Origin: Bacillus sp. FJAT-45037
Lineage (GTDB): Bacteria; Bacillota; Bacilli; Bacillales; Bacillaceae_D
Direction of reading: 5' to 3'
Assembly: GCF_002797325.1 (NCBI RefSeq)
Contig: NZ_KZ454938.1
Span: 291,322 to 355,321 of the forward strand
DNA length: 64,000 nt
Below the pieces are notes generated by a model. That model was not told the origin of the DNA and made no database searches. It worked only from the letters and a program-made list of their open reading frames with translations. Made by a program: the position numbers and the translations under genes. Below, piece by piece: positions 42,754 through 52,625 of the stretch; position 1 is the stretch's first letter, and each line of letters begins with the position of its first letter.

Positions 42754-42759
42754 TATAAT
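42754..42759 (+). promoter_or_regulatory. -10 element of the glpD promoter
   Basis: A perfect TATAAT lies about 30 bases before the leader hairpin; the -35 (TTTTCA at 42731-42736, 17-base spacing) is mediocre. Confidence 0.5.
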
Positions 42760-42792
42760 AGCAGTAGGTTAATAAAGGGTCGGAGATAGTGA

Positions 42793-42848
42793 GGCCGCAA
42801 CACTCAGCAGAGAGTTTTCTGACTCTGTAGAAGGTTGTGGTCTTTTTT
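42793..42848 (+). terminator. Leader terminator of glpD, probably controlled by GlpP antitermination
   Basis: GGCCGCAAC (42793-42801) pairs with GTTGTGGTC (42834-42842), an inner CAGAGAG/CTCTG stem closes it, and six T residues follow. It lies between the promoter and the glpD start. In B. subtilis the glpD leader holds such a terminator, bypassed by GlpP with glycerol 3-phosphate. Confidence 0.8.
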
Positions 42849-42877
42849 AGATTTACCATGTGAAGGGGTGTAGTGAA

Positions 42878-44545
42878 TTGACACATACATTTTCAAGTGA
42901 GAGGCGTTATGCGTACATTGAGGAACTGACAACAACAGAACTCGACGTATTAGTGATAGGTGGGGGAATTACAGGTGCGGGTATTGCACTAGATGCTTCT
43001 TCTCGTGGGATGAAGATAGGTTTAATTGAAATGCAAGACTTTGCTGCGGGGACGTCAAGTCGCTCAACCAAGCTTGTTCATGGTGGCCTTAGGTATTTAA
43101 AGCAACTTGAGGTGAAACTTGTCGCAGAAGTGGGGAAAGAGCGAGCAATTGTGTATGAAAATGCTCCACATGTAACGAGTCCAACCTGGATGCTTTTGCC
43201 GATTTATAAAAACGGTACATTTGGAAAAGTGTCAACTTCGCTCGGTTTAAACATGTATGATCGATTAGCTGATGTCGATAAAAAAGAACGTCGGACGATG
43301 CTGAATAGAAAAACGACACAAGAGCGCGAACCTTTACTGAGAAAAGAAAAGCTTAAAGGCGGCGGACTGTATGTTGAATACCGAACAGACGATGCGAGAT
43401 TAACGATTGAGGTTTTAAAAGAAGCCGTCAGACTCGGCACGATCGCTGTTAGTTATGCGAAAGTGGAATCATTTATCTATGAAAACGGGAAAGCAATTGG
43501 TGTGGTAATGGTCGATCAGTTAACAGGCGAAGCCAAAAAAGTATATGCGAAAAAGATTGTAAATGCAGCAGGGCCTTGGGTCGATACGTTACGAGAACAA
43601 GATCGATCAAAAACAAAGAAATATTTAAAGTTATCAAAAGGGGTTCATCTTGTGATCGATCATGGACGGTTTCCGTTAAGGCAAGCTGTTTATTTTGATA
43701 CAGAAAAAGATGGTCGAATGATATTTGCAATTCCAAGAGATGGGAAGACCTATATCGGTACAACAGATACGTATTATGAAGGAGACATTACGCACCCTAG
43801 AATGACGATTGCTGATCGCGACTATTTATTAGCAGTAGCAAACTTTATGTTTCCCGCACTATCGCTTACAACGGAAGACGTGGAATCCAGCTGGGCTGGA
43901 TTACGACCACTTATATATGAAGATGGGAAGGGGCCTTCTGAAATATCTAGAAAAGATGAAGTGTTCATATCAGATTCTGGCCTTCTCACAATCGCAGGTG
44001 GCAAATTAACAGGCTATAGAAAGATGGCTGAGCGTGTCGTTAATTCAATTAGTAAAGACCTAGGTGTAAATGTTCCATGTCAGACAGAATCGATAACTTT
44101 ATCGGGTGGACATGTTGGTGGAGTTGCGCAGCTTGGGGCCTTTTTGGAGCAAAGAAAACTAGAAGGAATGAGTTTAGGGCTGACAGAAGCAACCGCATTA
44201 TCACTAGCAAAGCTCTATGGGTCAAATGTGACGAAAGTTTTTGCGATTATGAGGCAAACGAAGAAACATGCCGAATCGTTTCATTTGCCAAAAGAGTTGT
44301 TCGCTCAGTTACGGTACGGAATAGAAGAGGAGATGGTTGTGACACCACTGGATTTCTTTAATCGTCGCACCGGAGCATTGTTTTTTAATATTGTTTGGAT
44401 TAAAACACATAAAGAAGCTGTCATCAGATATATGAAATCTGTTTTTGAGTGGGATGAAGAACGAACCAAGAAGCATGAAGAGGAATTGAATCAAGAGCTT
44501 TATTATGCCATGACGCCTGTAGCTGACGAGAGGCATCCGCTTTAG
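42878..44545 (+). CDS. glpD: Aerobic glycerol-3-phosphate dehydrogenase
   Basis: FAD flavoprotein of 555 residues at the inner membrane surface that oxidises glycerol 3-phosphate to dihydroxyacetone phosphate and passes electrons to quinone. The dinucleotide fold LVIGGGITGAGIALDASSRG, the FAD segment GTSSRSTKLVHGGLRYLK and the C-terminal SSWAGLRPLI and TIAGGKLTGYRKMAE are family hallmarks. The start is TTG 42878, seven bases after AAGGGGTG. The long leader with a terminator indicates glycerol-dependent control. glpF, glpK and glpP are not in the window. Confidence 0.97.
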   Translation: MTHTFSSERRYAYIEELTTTELDVLVIGGGITGAGIALDASSRGMKIGLIEMQDFAAGTSSRSTKLVHGGLRYLKQLEVKLVAEVGKERAIVYENAPHVTSPTWMLLPIYKNGTFGKVSTSLGLNMYDRLADVDKKERRTMLNRKTTQEREPLLRKEKLKGGGLYVEYRTDDARLTIEVLKEAVRLGTIAVSYAKVESFIYENGKAIGVVMVDQLTGEAKKVYAKKIVNAAGPWVDTLREQDRSKTKKYLKLSKGVHLVIDHGRFPLRQAVYFDTEKDGRMIFAIPRDGKTYIGTTDTYYEGDITHPRMTIADRDYLLAVANFMFPALSLTTEDVESSWAGLRPLIYEDGKGPSEISRKDEVFISDSGLLTIAGGKLTGYRKMAERVVNSISKDLGVNVPCQTESITLSGGHVGGVAQLGAFLEQRKLEGMSLGLTEATALSLAKLYGSNVTKVFAIMRQTKKHAESFHLPKELFAQLRYGIEEEMVVTPLDFFNRRTGALFFNIVWIKTHKEAVIRYMKSVFEWDEERTKKHEEELNQELYYAMTPVADERHPL

Positions 44546-44661
44546 GGTAGTGAATCTCGTAATCTTTCTTAGGGGAGATCAATTTGCCAAGAGGACTCGG
44601 CGCGTCGATGTGGAATAGTATATAATAGTGCACGTGGATGCCAACTAGAGGAGGAATGAAT

Positions 44662-46398
44662 ATGGACTGGATGAACAGATATGAAAAGTGGAATACTTTT
44701 TTTGCTCTTGAACCAGAACTAAAAGAAGCAATGCAACAACTAGAGGGAAATGAAGAAGCCCTTGAGGATTGCTTTTACAAAGACTTAGAATTTGGAACGG
44801 GCGGGATTCGTGGAGAAATTGGACCAGGGCCTAACCGTCTGAATACATATACGATTCGTCGCGCAGCAGAAGGGCTAGCGCAATATATAGCATCAAATGG
44901 AGAAGAAGCAAAAAAGCGTGGGGTAGCAATTGCTTTTGATTCTAGGCATAAATCACCGGAGTTTGCACGTGAAGCTGCATTAACACTTGGAAAGCATGGG
45001 ATACAAACATACTTATTTCATGATCTTCGTCCAACTCCCGAATTATCATTCGCTGTTCGCAAGCTAAATGCCTACGCAGGAATTGTCGTCACAGCAAGTC
45101 ACAACCCTCCTGAATACAACGGGTTTAAAGTGTATGGTCCAGATGGTGGACAACTCCCACCAGGCCCTGCAGATGAGTTGGTTCGTTATGTAAGTGGCAT
45201 TGAAGATGAGTTAACGATCGAAGTAGCTGATGAGATGGTTTTAAAAGGAGACAGACTTCTTCAAGTGATTGCAGAAGACATTGATGATGCATATAATGAG
45301 CAACTTAAAACGATCCTTGTTCAACCTAAACTTGTGGAGGAAGTAGGAAGCGACGTAAAAATCGTCTTTACCCCTCTACACGGAACTGCCAATATTGCTG
45401 TTCGTCGTGTATTAGAGGAGGTTGGTTTCTCTCAATTAACGGTCGTACCAGAACAAGAGCTTCCTGATCCAGAATTTAGTACAGTGAGCTCACCAAACCC
45501 TGAAGAACACGCGGCATTTGAATTGGCAATTCGCTATGGTGAACAAGAGCAAGCGGATCTTCTTTTAGCGACAGATCCCGATGGGGACCGTGTTGGACTT
45601 GCTGTAAAGGATGCAAGCGGAGAATATGTTGTACTAACAGGGAATCAAACAGGAGCTCTACTCATTGAATACATGTTAAGTCAGAAAAATGAGCAAGGTA
45701 CACTTCCAAAAAATGGAGTGATTATGAAGACGATCGTGACTTCTGAATTAGGACGAGTGATTGCTGAACATTACGGATTAAAAGCCATTGATACGCTAAC
45801 AGGCTTTAAATTCATCGGTGAGAAAATTGGCCAATATGAGACATCAGGTGAACATACATTCCTGTTCGGATACGAAGAGAGTTATGGATACCTTATTGGT
45901 GACTTTGTCCGGGATAAAGATGCAATTCAAGCGTGTCTTCTAGCAGCTGAACTAGCAGCGTATTATAAATCCCGCAATATGACGATCTATGATGGATTGC
46001 TTGAAATGTATGAAAAATATGGCTATTTCAAAGAAACTTTGCAATCCTTAACACTGAAAGGAAAAGTAGGCATTGAAAAGATTGAATCGATCATTGCTTC
46101 ATTCAGACAAGCTCCACCAACGGAACTAAATGGAGTGGCAATTATATCGGTTGAAGATTACTTATCAAATGAATCAACAACGGTTGGAACCTCTGAAAAG
46201 AAAGTGATTCAGCTTCCTAAGTCCAATGTGCTGAAATACACCCTTGAAGATGGTTCGTGGTTCTGCATTCGTCCGTCTGGAACAGAGCCGAAGGTGAAAT
46301 TCTATTTCGGTGTCCAAAAAGAGACCTTAGCAGAAAGTGAACAAAGCCTCAAACAACTAGAAGATGCAGTGATGAGCCTCGTTCATGCGATGAAATAA
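44662..46398 (+). CDS. pgcA: Phosphoglucomutase/phosphomannomutase PgcA
   Basis: Alpha-phosphohexomutase of 578 residues that interconverts glucose 6-phosphate and glucose 1-phosphate. The N-terminal [18 protein letters not shown], the phosphoserine loop [12 protein letters not shown], the metal loop [10 protein letters not shown] and the phosphate-binding [12 protein letters not shown] are present in order. The start is ATG 44662 at good distance from AGAGGAGG; the ATGs at 44638 and 44656 are before or too close to it. Its product feeds UDP-glucose synthesis and the GlgC reaction. Confidence 0.96.
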   Translation: MDWMNRYEKWNTFFALEPELKEAMQQLEGNEEALEDCFYKDLEFGTGGIRGEIGPGPNRLNTYTIRRAAEGLAQYIASNGEEAKKRGVAIAFDSRHKSPEFAREAALTLGKHGIQTYLFHDLRPTPELSFAVRKLNAYAGIVVTASHNPPEYNGFKVYGPDGGQLPPGPADELVRYVSGIEDELTIEVADEMVLKGDRLLQVIAEDIDDAYNEQLKTILVQPKLVEEVGSDVKIVFTPLHGTANIAVRRVLEEVGFSQLTVVPEQELPDPEFSTVSSPNPEEHAAFELAIRYGEQEQADLLLATDPDGDRVGLAVKDASGEYVVLTGNQTGALLIEYMLSQKNEQGTLPKNGVIMKTIVTSELGRVIAEHYGLKAIDTLTGFKFIGEKIGQYETSGEHTFLFGYEESYGYLIGDFVRDKDAIQACLLAAELAAYYKSRNMTIYDGLLEMYEKYGYFKETLQSLTLKGKVGIEKIESIIASFRQAPPTELNGVAIISVEDYLSNESTTVGTSEKKVIQLPKSNVLKYTLEDGSWFCIRPSGTEPKVKFYFGVQKETLAESEQSLKQLEDAVMSLVHAMK

Positions 46399-46417
46399 GA
46401 GAATAATGTTTGACAGG

Positions 46418-46444
46418 GAAGCTACCTATTATAGGTAGCTTTTC
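46418..46444 (+). terminator. Intrinsic terminator after pgcA
   Basis: AAGCTACCT pairs with AGGTAGCTT around ATTAT and is followed by TTTCGTTGTTTT. Confidence 0.75.
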
Positions 46445-46488
46445 GTTGTTTTACTGTTTAATAGTTCTCATGAATTGTCTGACTCCCT

Positions 46489-46496
46489 CATAAAAT
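46489..46496 (+). promoter_or_regulatory. SigE-like -10 element of spoVR
   Basis: CATAAAAT matches the SigE -10 (CATACAHT) with one mismatch. The upstream -35 candidate TCATGAA (46468-46474, 14-base spacer) fits only in its first half. B. subtilis spoVR is SigE-dependent. Confidence 0.4.
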
Positions 46497-46525
46497 GAAT
46501 GAAGTAGCTTTAAAGGAGGGGGATT

Positions 46526-47938
46526 TTGGCGATGAATAACTGGAAGGATCTTGAACATTCAATAGCTGAGATTACAGAAATTGCCGAAGGATTTGGTCTT
46601 GATTTCTATGAAATGCGCTATGAAATTTGTCCTGCTGAAATTATTTATACATTCGGTGCGTATGGGATGCCGACAAGATATTCTCACTGGAGCTTTGGGA
46701 AACAATTTCATAAGATGAAGCTTCAATATGATCTAGGACTCAGTAAAATCTATGAACTTGTTATTAATTCGGACCCTTGCTATGCCTTTTTATTAGATAG
46801 CAATTCATTAATTCAAAATAAATTAATTGTTGCTCACGTGTTAGCACATTGTGATTTCTTTAAAAATAATGTTCGATTTTCCAATACACGAAAAGACATG
46901 GTTGAAAGCATGAGTGCCACAGCAGAACGTATTGCACATTATGAACAGGTGTATGGAAAAGACGAGGTAGAGAATTTCTTAGATGCGGTGCTCGCGATTC
47001 AAGAGCATATTGATCCGAGCTTAGTCCGACCGAAGCTTGCATGGAGCTTAGACGATGACGGAAACACTAAGCAAGTAAAGTCAAGAGGAGAGTACGATGA
47101 TTTATGGGGTCTAGATAAAAAGCCAAAGCCAGAAGAAAACAAAATCTCAAAAAAACAATTCCCACCTAGTCCAGAAAAAGACGTGCTCTTATTTATTGAA
47201 GAATATAGTCGCGAATTAGATCCATGGCAACGAGATGTATTAACAATGATGCGAGAGGAGATGTTGTATTTCTGGCCGCAACTTGAGACGAAGATTATGA
47301 ATGAAGGTTGGGCGTCTTACTGGCATGCACGAATCTTACGAGAAATGGATTTAACAACCGAGGAGACGATTGAATTTGCCAAGCTAAATGCAGGCGTTGT
47401 TCAACCTTCAAAAACATCAATTAATCCATATTATTTAGGGTTGAAGATTTTTGAAGATATTGAAGAAAGGTATGATAACCCAACAAAAGAAATGCAAGAA
47501 CGACAAGGAGTGAAGCCTGGTAGTGGAAGAGAGAAGATGTATGAAGTCAGGGAAATTGAGTCTGATATCTCATTTATTCGCAACTATCTAACGAAAGACC
47601 TCGTGATGCGTGAGGATATGTATTTATTCCAAAAACAAGGAGCAGAGTATAAAGTAGTGGATAAAGCATGGGAGCAAGTGCGTGATCAACTCGCTTCTTC
47701 AAGGGTGAATGGAGGGTTCCCGTATTTAACGGTGACAGACGGTGATTATTTGAAAAACGGAGAACTATACATTAATCATTCCTATGAAGGAACAGAACTT
47801 GATGTCAGCTATCTAGAAAGGGTTCTGCCTTACTTTCATCAACTCTGGGGCCGTTCGGTTCATATCGAATCCGTGATTAACGACAAGCAGATTGTTTTCA
47901 TCTACGACGGGAAAAAAGTGCATAGAAAGTATCTGTAA
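46526..47938 (+). CDS. spoVR: SpoVR family stage V sporulation protein
   Basis: Protein of 470 residues, normal length for SpoVR. The highly conserved stretch [20 protein letters not shown], then [19 protein letters not shown], and later the His-containing [12 protein letters not shown] and [14 protein letters not shown] identify it. In B. subtilis it is needed for spore cortex formation; the E. coli homologue YcgB acts with YeaG (PrkA) and YeaH (YhbH). The start is TTG 46526, six bases after AAAGGAGGGG, or ATG 46532. It lies between two terminators, as a single gene. Confidence 0.96.
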   Translation: MAMNNWKDLEHSIAEITEIAEGFGLDFYEMRYEICPAEIIYTFGAYGMPTRYSHWSFGKQFHKMKLQYDLGLSKIYELVINSDPCYAFLLDSNSLIQNKLIVAHVLAHCDFFKNNVRFSNTRKDMVESMSATAERIAHYEQVYGKDEVENFLDAVLAIQEHIDPSLVRPKLAWSLDDDGNTKQVKSRGEYDDLWGLDKKPKPEENKISKKQFPPSPEKDVLLFIEEYSRELDPWQRDVLTMMREEMLYFWPQLETKIMNEGWASYWHARILREMDLTTEETIEFAKLNAGVVQPSKTSINPYYLGLKIFEDIEERYDNPTKEMQERQGVKPGSGREKMYEVREIESDISFIRNYLTKDLVMREDMYLFQKQGAEYKVVDKAWEQVRDQLASSRVNGGFPYLTVTDGDYLKNGELYINHSYEGTELDVSYLERVLPYFHQLWGRSVHIESVINDKQIVFIYDGKKVHRKYL

Positions 47939-47948
47939 TCTGTTTTGG

Positions 47949-47977
47949 AGCCACCTCGAAAGTTGAGGTGGTTTTTA
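47949..47977 (+). terminator. Intrinsic terminator after spoVR
   Basis: CCACCTC pairs with GAGGTGG around GAAAGTT, followed by five T residues. Confidence 0.8.
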
Positions 47978-48051
47978 TGTATGAATTTTATTGGTAAGGG
48001 TAAGGTAAAAGTATTCAATCATGTGTTCGACAGATAGACGGAGGAATGAAA

Positions 48052-48558
48052 ATGAAAAAGATGAGAGCAATAATAGTTTTGGTAGCCGTTTTACTGATGA
48101 TAAGTGCCTGTGCAACAGATGACAATGTGGTAGAGTCTCCAACAGGTAATCAAGAAGAAGATAATGTCGTTATGGATGAGTCTGAAGAAAGTGCTGATAC
48201 TGGAGATGAAACGGGCGATGGGACAGATAATGGCATGGACCCAGAAACTTATGCTTTTACGCACTTTGAGTTAGAAGTGGAGTATGCAAACGACCAAGAA
48301 ATAGACATTGATTATGAGAATGAATCAGATGGTATGGAAGCTAAATATGAAAATGACTTTGAAGGAATAGACTTACGTGGTGATGAAGCGATGCAAGAGC
48401 TTGATCCTTACTTCTCTCAACTCACCTTTGATCAATCAACACCTGATAATGAAGTGATCGAGCAAGTGATTTCGGTATTTAATCTTGAGCCAGACTATGA
48501 GGAGTTTGAGTTAGAAGTAACGTTTGAAGATGGGACAAAGAAAGCGTATAAATCATAA
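48052..48558 (+). CDS. YusW-like lipoprotein
   Basis: Lipoprotein of 168 residues. A basic N-terminus (MKKMR) and hydrophobic stretch end in the lipobox LLMISAC, with the lipidated Cys at about residue 20. A very acidic low-complexity linker (EESADTGDETGDGTDNG) precedes the C-terminal YusW-like domain (about 65-168), which is itself rich in Asp and Glu (FTHFELEVEYANDQEIDIDY; DYEEFELEVTFEDGTKKAY). The function of the family is unknown. The start is ATG 48052 after GGAGG; ATG 48046 is too close to it. Confidence 0.82.
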   Translation: MKKMRAIIVLVAVLLMISACATDDNVVESPTGNQEEDNVVMDESEESADTGDETGDGTDNGMDPETYAFTHFELEVEYANDQEIDIDYENESDGMEAKYENDFEGIDLRGDEAMQELDPYFSQLTFDQSTPDNEVIEQVISVFNLEPDYEEFELEVTFEDGTKKAYKS

Positions 48559-48575
48559 GTATGATTCATAATGTG

Positions 48576-48607
48576 AAGGCGCACCTGCTCTGATGGTGTG
48601 CCTTTTT
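48576..48607 (+). terminator. Intrinsic terminator after the lipoprotein gene
   Basis: AAGGCGCACC pairs with GGTGTGCCTT around TGCTCTGAT, followed by a T-run. Confidence 0.8.
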
Positions 48608-48684
48608 AATTGAGCCGACTTATCTCCTCATTTTTTATGAAGGAAATACATCATTCATAATGACTGAAAATTTAAAATAGACTG

Positions 48685-48714
48685 TTGACTATACGTCTTG
48701 TTTCGAAGTATTAT
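48685..48714 (+). promoter_or_regulatory. Promoter of the ABC exporter operon
   Basis: TTGACT (48685-48690) and TATTAT (48709-48714) are separated by 18 bases, a good SigA-type pair. Confidence 0.55.
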
Positions 48715-48733
48715 TAAGTTTGCTTCCCTAATA

Positions 48734-48748
48734 ATTCGTGTTACGAAT
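48734..48748. promoter_or_regulatory. Palindromic operator candidate
   Basis: ATTCGT-GTT-ACGAAT is a perfect inverted repeat between the promoter and the start codon of the exporter operon. The position suits a TetR- or MarR-type repressor; no such gene is adjacent. Confidence 0.4.
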
Positions 48749-48788
48749 GAATTTGAAATATAAATAAAGGAGAAAGTGGGTGGTTTGA

Positions 48789-50537
48789 GTGGAAACGTTC
48801 AAACGGTTAAAACGCTTTTATTGGCCGTATAAAGGTTACTTTATTTGGTCGCTCGTTGCCTTGTTAGGTGTAACGGGAATGACTGTCATGTACCCAATTA
48901 TTTTACAATATACGATTGACCATGCCGTCTTAGCTGGAAACTATGATTTAATTCCTTATTTGGTCGGTGGGTTGGTTGTGGTCATGGCGATAAAAGGAGT
49001 AACGGTTTATATTCATCAATACTTAGGAGACTTATTTGGTATTACAGCCGTTCATAAGCTACGTAATTCATTATACGAGAAACTACAATATTTACCGTTT
49101 CGTTATTATGATAATGCAAAAACAGGAGACTTAATGTCACGCTTAACAGGAGATGTTGAGACGTTCCGTTTCTTCTTATCTTTCGGGTGTGCGCAGTTAG
49201 TCAACTTTGTCTTGCTAGTTGTATTAAGTATGGGTGTGATGTTTTATTACTCTGTTCCGCTAACACTCGTTACGATGGCCATGTTACCATTTTTGGCCAT
49301 TGTTGTTTGGAAATTTGATAAACGCGTTCATCCTGGTTTTCAGGGGATTCGAAAATCACTCGCTAGGCTAAATACAAAGGTTCAAGAAAATATAAGCGGT
49401 GTGCATACGGTGAAAGCACTCTCGCAAGAAAGTGAAGAAATTACTCGTTTTGATCAAACAAATGATGACTACAAGCAGAAGCATTTAGATATCTCGAAAA
49501 TCTGGGGGAATTACTTCCCGTTGATGGAGTTCATCGGCAATCTATCCGCGGTGTTTTTGCTCGCATTTGGAGGATATTTGGTTATACAAGGAAGCTTGCA
49601 GCCTGGGGAGTTAGTCGCTTTCTTCAGCTTGGTCTGGTATATCATTGGCCCGATTATGAACTTAGGTTTCATCATTAATATGTTCTCTCAATCAAAGGCA
49701 TCGGGGGAACGTTTGTTAGAAATTTTAGATGAAGATGAACGTTTAGACGGGTTGCAAGAAGAACGAGGCGATCGACTAATTGGAGAAGTAACGTTTGAGA
49801 AAGTAAATCTACATTATGGAGAAAAAGAAAGTGCTTCGCTACATGATTTGACCTTTCAAGTGGAACAAGGACAAACGATTGGGTTAGTTGGAGCGACAGG
49901 GTCTGGAAAATCAAGTATCGCTCAATTAATTACGAGATTTTATGGTAAAAGTGCAGGGAACCTTCTTATTGATGGAAAGCCTATTGAAGAGTATGCATTG
50001 TCTCACTTACGTGAAAACATTGGCGTTGTCATGCAGGAAACGTTCTTGTTCTCTTCAACAATTCGAGATAATTTGGCGTATGGAAAACCTGATGCATCGC
50101 TGGATGACATCGTCGCTGCAGCTAAACGTGCTGATGCTCATGAATTTATCGTAGAATTACCAGATGGCTACGATACAGTGTTAGGGGAGCGAGGACTCGG
50201 ATTATCGGGTGGACAGAAACAACGGATCGCTATTGCTCGTGCCATTTTGATGGATCCTAGTATTCTCATATTAGATGATGCAACAAGTGCAGTTGATATG
50301 CAAACAGAAGTAAAGATCCAGCGTGCTTTTCGTGAAGTTATGAAGGGACGGACGACATTCATTATTGCGCATCGGATCTCATCTGTGAAGCATGCTGATA
50401 CAATTTTAGTATTAGAACAAGGAAAGATTATTGAGCGTGGAACGCATGAAGAACTTCTTCTAAATAAAAATGGAATGTATCGCAGAATTTATGATATTCA
50501 AAACCAAGATCAGGAATATGTGCTGCAACAAGCATAA
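48789..50537 (+). CDS. ABC exporter half-transporter (YfiB-like subunit)
   Basis: Protein of 582 residues with six membrane helices (about 15-300) and an ATPase domain. Walker A is GATGSGKSS, the signature LSGGQKQR is canonical, but the residue after Walker B is Asp (ILILDDATSAVD) instead of the catalytic Glu. This is the pattern of one half of heterodimeric multidrug exporters such as LmrCD, BmrCD and YfiBC. The GTG start at 48789 follows GTGGGTGG. The partner gene begins 15 bases downstream. Confidence 0.95.
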   Translation: METFKRLKRFYWPYKGYFIWSLVALLGVTGMTVMYPIILQYTIDHAVLAGNYDLIPYLVGGLVVVMAIKGVTVYIHQYLGDLFGITAVHKLRNSLYEKLQYLPFRYYDNAKTGDLMSRLTGDVETFRFFLSFGCAQLVNFVLLVVLSMGVMFYYSVPLTLVTMAMLPFLAIVVWKFDKRVHPGFQGIRKSLARLNTKVQENISGVHTVKALSQESEEITRFDQTNDDYKQKHLDISKIWGNYFPLMEFIGNLSAVFLLAFGGYLVIQGSLQPGELVAFFSLVWYIIGPIMNLGFIINMFSQSKASGERLLEILDEDERLDGLQEERGDRLIGEVTFEKVNLHYGEKESASLHDLTFQVEQGQTIGLVGATGSGKSSIAQLITRFYGKSAGNLLIDGKPIEEYALSHLRENIGVVMQETFLFSSTIRDNLAYGKPDASLDDIVAAAKRADAHEFIVELPDGYDTVLGERGLGLSGGQKQRIAIARAILMDPSILILDDATSAVDMQTEVKIQRAFREVMKGRTTFIIAHRISSVKHADTILVLEQGKIIERGTHEELLLNKNGMYRRIYDIQNQDQEYVLQQA

Positions 50538-50552
50538 GGAGGTGTAGCAGTC

Positions 50553-52361
50553 ATGCAACATACAGAGAAAAAAGCTAGATTTCATTATTCAACGGAACAA
50601 ATTATTGAAAAGCCGTTTAACTGGATGCAAATGATTCGATTACTTGGCTACATGAAGCCTTATGCTAAAACGTTGTTACCGAAGACTATCTTTATGATGA
50701 TCTTGGCAACGGCTGTGCGGCTAACGGTTCCTATATTTATTGGTGTATACGCACTAGATCGAGCAATTGAAACGAATAATCTTACACTTGTGTACACGTA
50801 TGCTGGAATCATTCTTGCTCTATACGTAGTCGCCTATGTCGCAAATGTTTTCCGCATTCGCTGGATGAATGAGTTAGGTCAATACGTTATCTTCGACATT
50901 AGACAGGCGCTGTTTAAACATATTCAACGATTATCCCATCGTTTCTTTGACAAGCGTTCAGGGGGATCGATTCTTGTTCGGGTAATTAATGATGTCAACT
51001 CGATGCAAGATTTATTCACAAACGGAGTAGTTAATTTACTCATGGACATTGTAATGCTTGTAGGGATTGTCATTATTTTATTTACTCTAAGTCCTGAGTT
51101 AGCCATTATGATTTTGATTGTTTTACCAATCATGTTCTTTATCTCAACCAAATTACGCCGTAACATCCGTCGTTCTTGGCAAACGGTTCGAGTACGTCAG
51201 TCGAAATTAAACTCACATTTAAATGAAAGCATCCAAGGTATACGCGTCACTCAAGCATATTCGCAAGAAAAAGAAAACATGGAATTCTTTAATAGAGTGA
51301 ACACAGATAACTTTGAAAGCTGGAAAAACGCAACAAAAATGAATGCGATGTTTCGTCCGTTCGTTGAGATGGCAAGTGCAATTGGGGCGGTTGTCCTCAT
51401 TTGGTACGGGGCCCATCTTTATCAAACCGGCGCTGTGACGATTGGTGTATTTGTCTCATTTGCGTTTTATCTCGGAATGTTTTGGGAACCAATTTCAAGA
51501 CTTGGGCAAGTGTATAACCAGTTATTAGTTGGAATGGCCTCATCTGAACGTATTTTTGAATTTCTTGATGAAAAGCCTTCAGTTCCAGAGAAGAAAGATG
51601 CACGCGTTCTCCAAGATGTAAGAGGAGAAATGGGCTTTCATGGGGTAGAATTCTCTTATGATGAGAAACGTAAAGCTTTAAAAGAAGTCAACCTCACGTT
51701 TAAGGCAGGTCAAACAATTGCATTAGTAGGGCATACAGGATCAGGGAAATCGACCATTGTCAATTTGATGAGTCGATTCTATGATCCAACGAAGGGGAAA
51801 GTAACATTAGACGGGGTTGATCTTCGCGATTTAAAATTAGATGATCTCAGAGCAAATGTTAGTTATGTACTCCAAGATACGTTTATCTTTGCAGGGACTA
51901 TCATGGATAATATTCGGTTTGGTCAACCGAGTGCAACCGACGAAGAAGTCATTCATGCAGCTAAGGCGATTGGAGCGCATGCATTTATTGATCGGCTGAA
52001 AAAAGGGTATGATACCGAGGTCGAAGAGAAAGGAAACGTTCTATCAGTAGGGGAGCGTCAGTTACTCTCTTTTGCTAGAGCTTTGTTGGCAGACCCTAAA
52101 ATATTGATCCTGGATGAGGCAACTGCAAGTATTGATACGGAGACAGAATTAAAGATTCAAGCAGGACTAAAGAAGCTTTTGCATAATCGAACCGCGATCA
52201 TGATTGCCCATCGGTTATCAACGATTCGTGATGCCGATCAGATTTTTGTGCTTGACCATGGAGATGTAATGGAAGAAGGGACACACGAGCAATTAATGGA
52301 AAAGCAAGGAATATATTTCAAGCTTGTTCAATCACAATATGCTGCGATGATTGAAGAATAA
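50553..52361 (+). CDS. ABC exporter half-transporter (YfiC-like partner)
   Basis: Protein of 602 residues with a six-helix membrane domain (about 35-325) and an ATPase domain. Walker A is GHTGSGKST and Walker B is followed by the catalytic Glu (ILILDEATASID), but the signature is altered to LSVGERQLL. Combined with its partner this gives one complete nucleotide site (this Walker A and Glu with the partner's LSGGQ) and one degenerate site. It has a 20-30 residue N-terminal extension compared with its partner. The ATG follows GGAGGTG. Confidence 0.95.
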   Translation: MQHTEKKARFHYSTEQIIEKPFNWMQMIRLLGYMKPYAKTLLPKTIFMMILATAVRLTVPIFIGVYALDRAIETNNLTLVYTYAGIILALYVVAYVANVFRIRWMNELGQYVIFDIRQALFKHIQRLSHRFFDKRSGGSILVRVINDVNSMQDLFTNGVVNLLMDIVMLVGIVIILFTLSPELAIMILIVLPIMFFISTKLRRNIRRSWQTVRVRQSKLNSHLNESIQGIRVTQAYSQEKENMEFFNRVNTDNFESWKNATKMNAMFRPFVEMASAIGAVVLIWYGAHLYQTGAVTIGVFVSFAFYLGMFWEPISRLGQVYNQLLVGMASSERIFEFLDEKPSVPEKKDARVLQDVRGEMGFHGVEFSYDEKRKALKEVNLTFKAGQTIALVGHTGSGKSTIVNLMSRFYDPTKGKVTLDGVDLRDLKLDDLRANVSYVLQDTFIFAGTIMDNIRFGQPSATDEEVIHAAKAIGAHAFIDRLKKGYDTEVEEKGNVLSVGERQLLSFARALLADPKILILDEATASIDTETELKIQAGLKKLLHNRTAIMIAHRLSTIRDADQIFVLDHGDVMEEGTHEQLMEKQGIYFKLVQSQYAAMIEE

Positions 52362-52369
52362 TACGAAGA

Positions 52370-52406
52370 AAAGTCATGCACTCATCAACAGATGTGCATG
52401 GCTTTT
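52370..52406 (+). terminator. Intrinsic terminator after the exporter operon
   Basis: AAAGTCATGCAC pairs with GTGCATGGCTTT around an 11-base loop, followed by a short T-run. Confidence 0.75.
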
Positions 52407-52526
52407 ATGTTAGGTGTTAAAGCCATCCTGTTAAAATTCCAAAAGCAACAAACCAAAAGCAAATAATATGAAAAGATTATTTTGTAGGGAGTTATTGTAA
52501 AGACGCAAAGGGAGCGACTCTCTTCA

Positions 52527-52535
52527 TGATATAAT
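52527..52535 (+). promoter_or_regulatory. Extended -10 promoter of the c-di-GMP gene
   Basis: TGATATAAT is a perfect extended -10 (TGnTATAAT). It predicts a start near 52542 and a leader of about 85 bases that contains two AAGCTT segments able to pair. Confidence 0.6.
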
Positions 52536-52625
52536 GAAATAGTCATAGATAAAACCGTAGAAGCTTAAGCGATTAGGTATAATTAACCATATGAAGCTTT
52601 TATGGACAGATAAGGAGGGGTGTTA

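Noticed and set aside
52440-52530. GACGCAAAG with a GAAA-loop hairpin upstream, like a c-di-GMP-I riboswitch
   Set aside because: The segment lies upstream of the extended -10 promoter at 52527-52535, the spacing does not fit the aptamer and the second half of the motif is missing.
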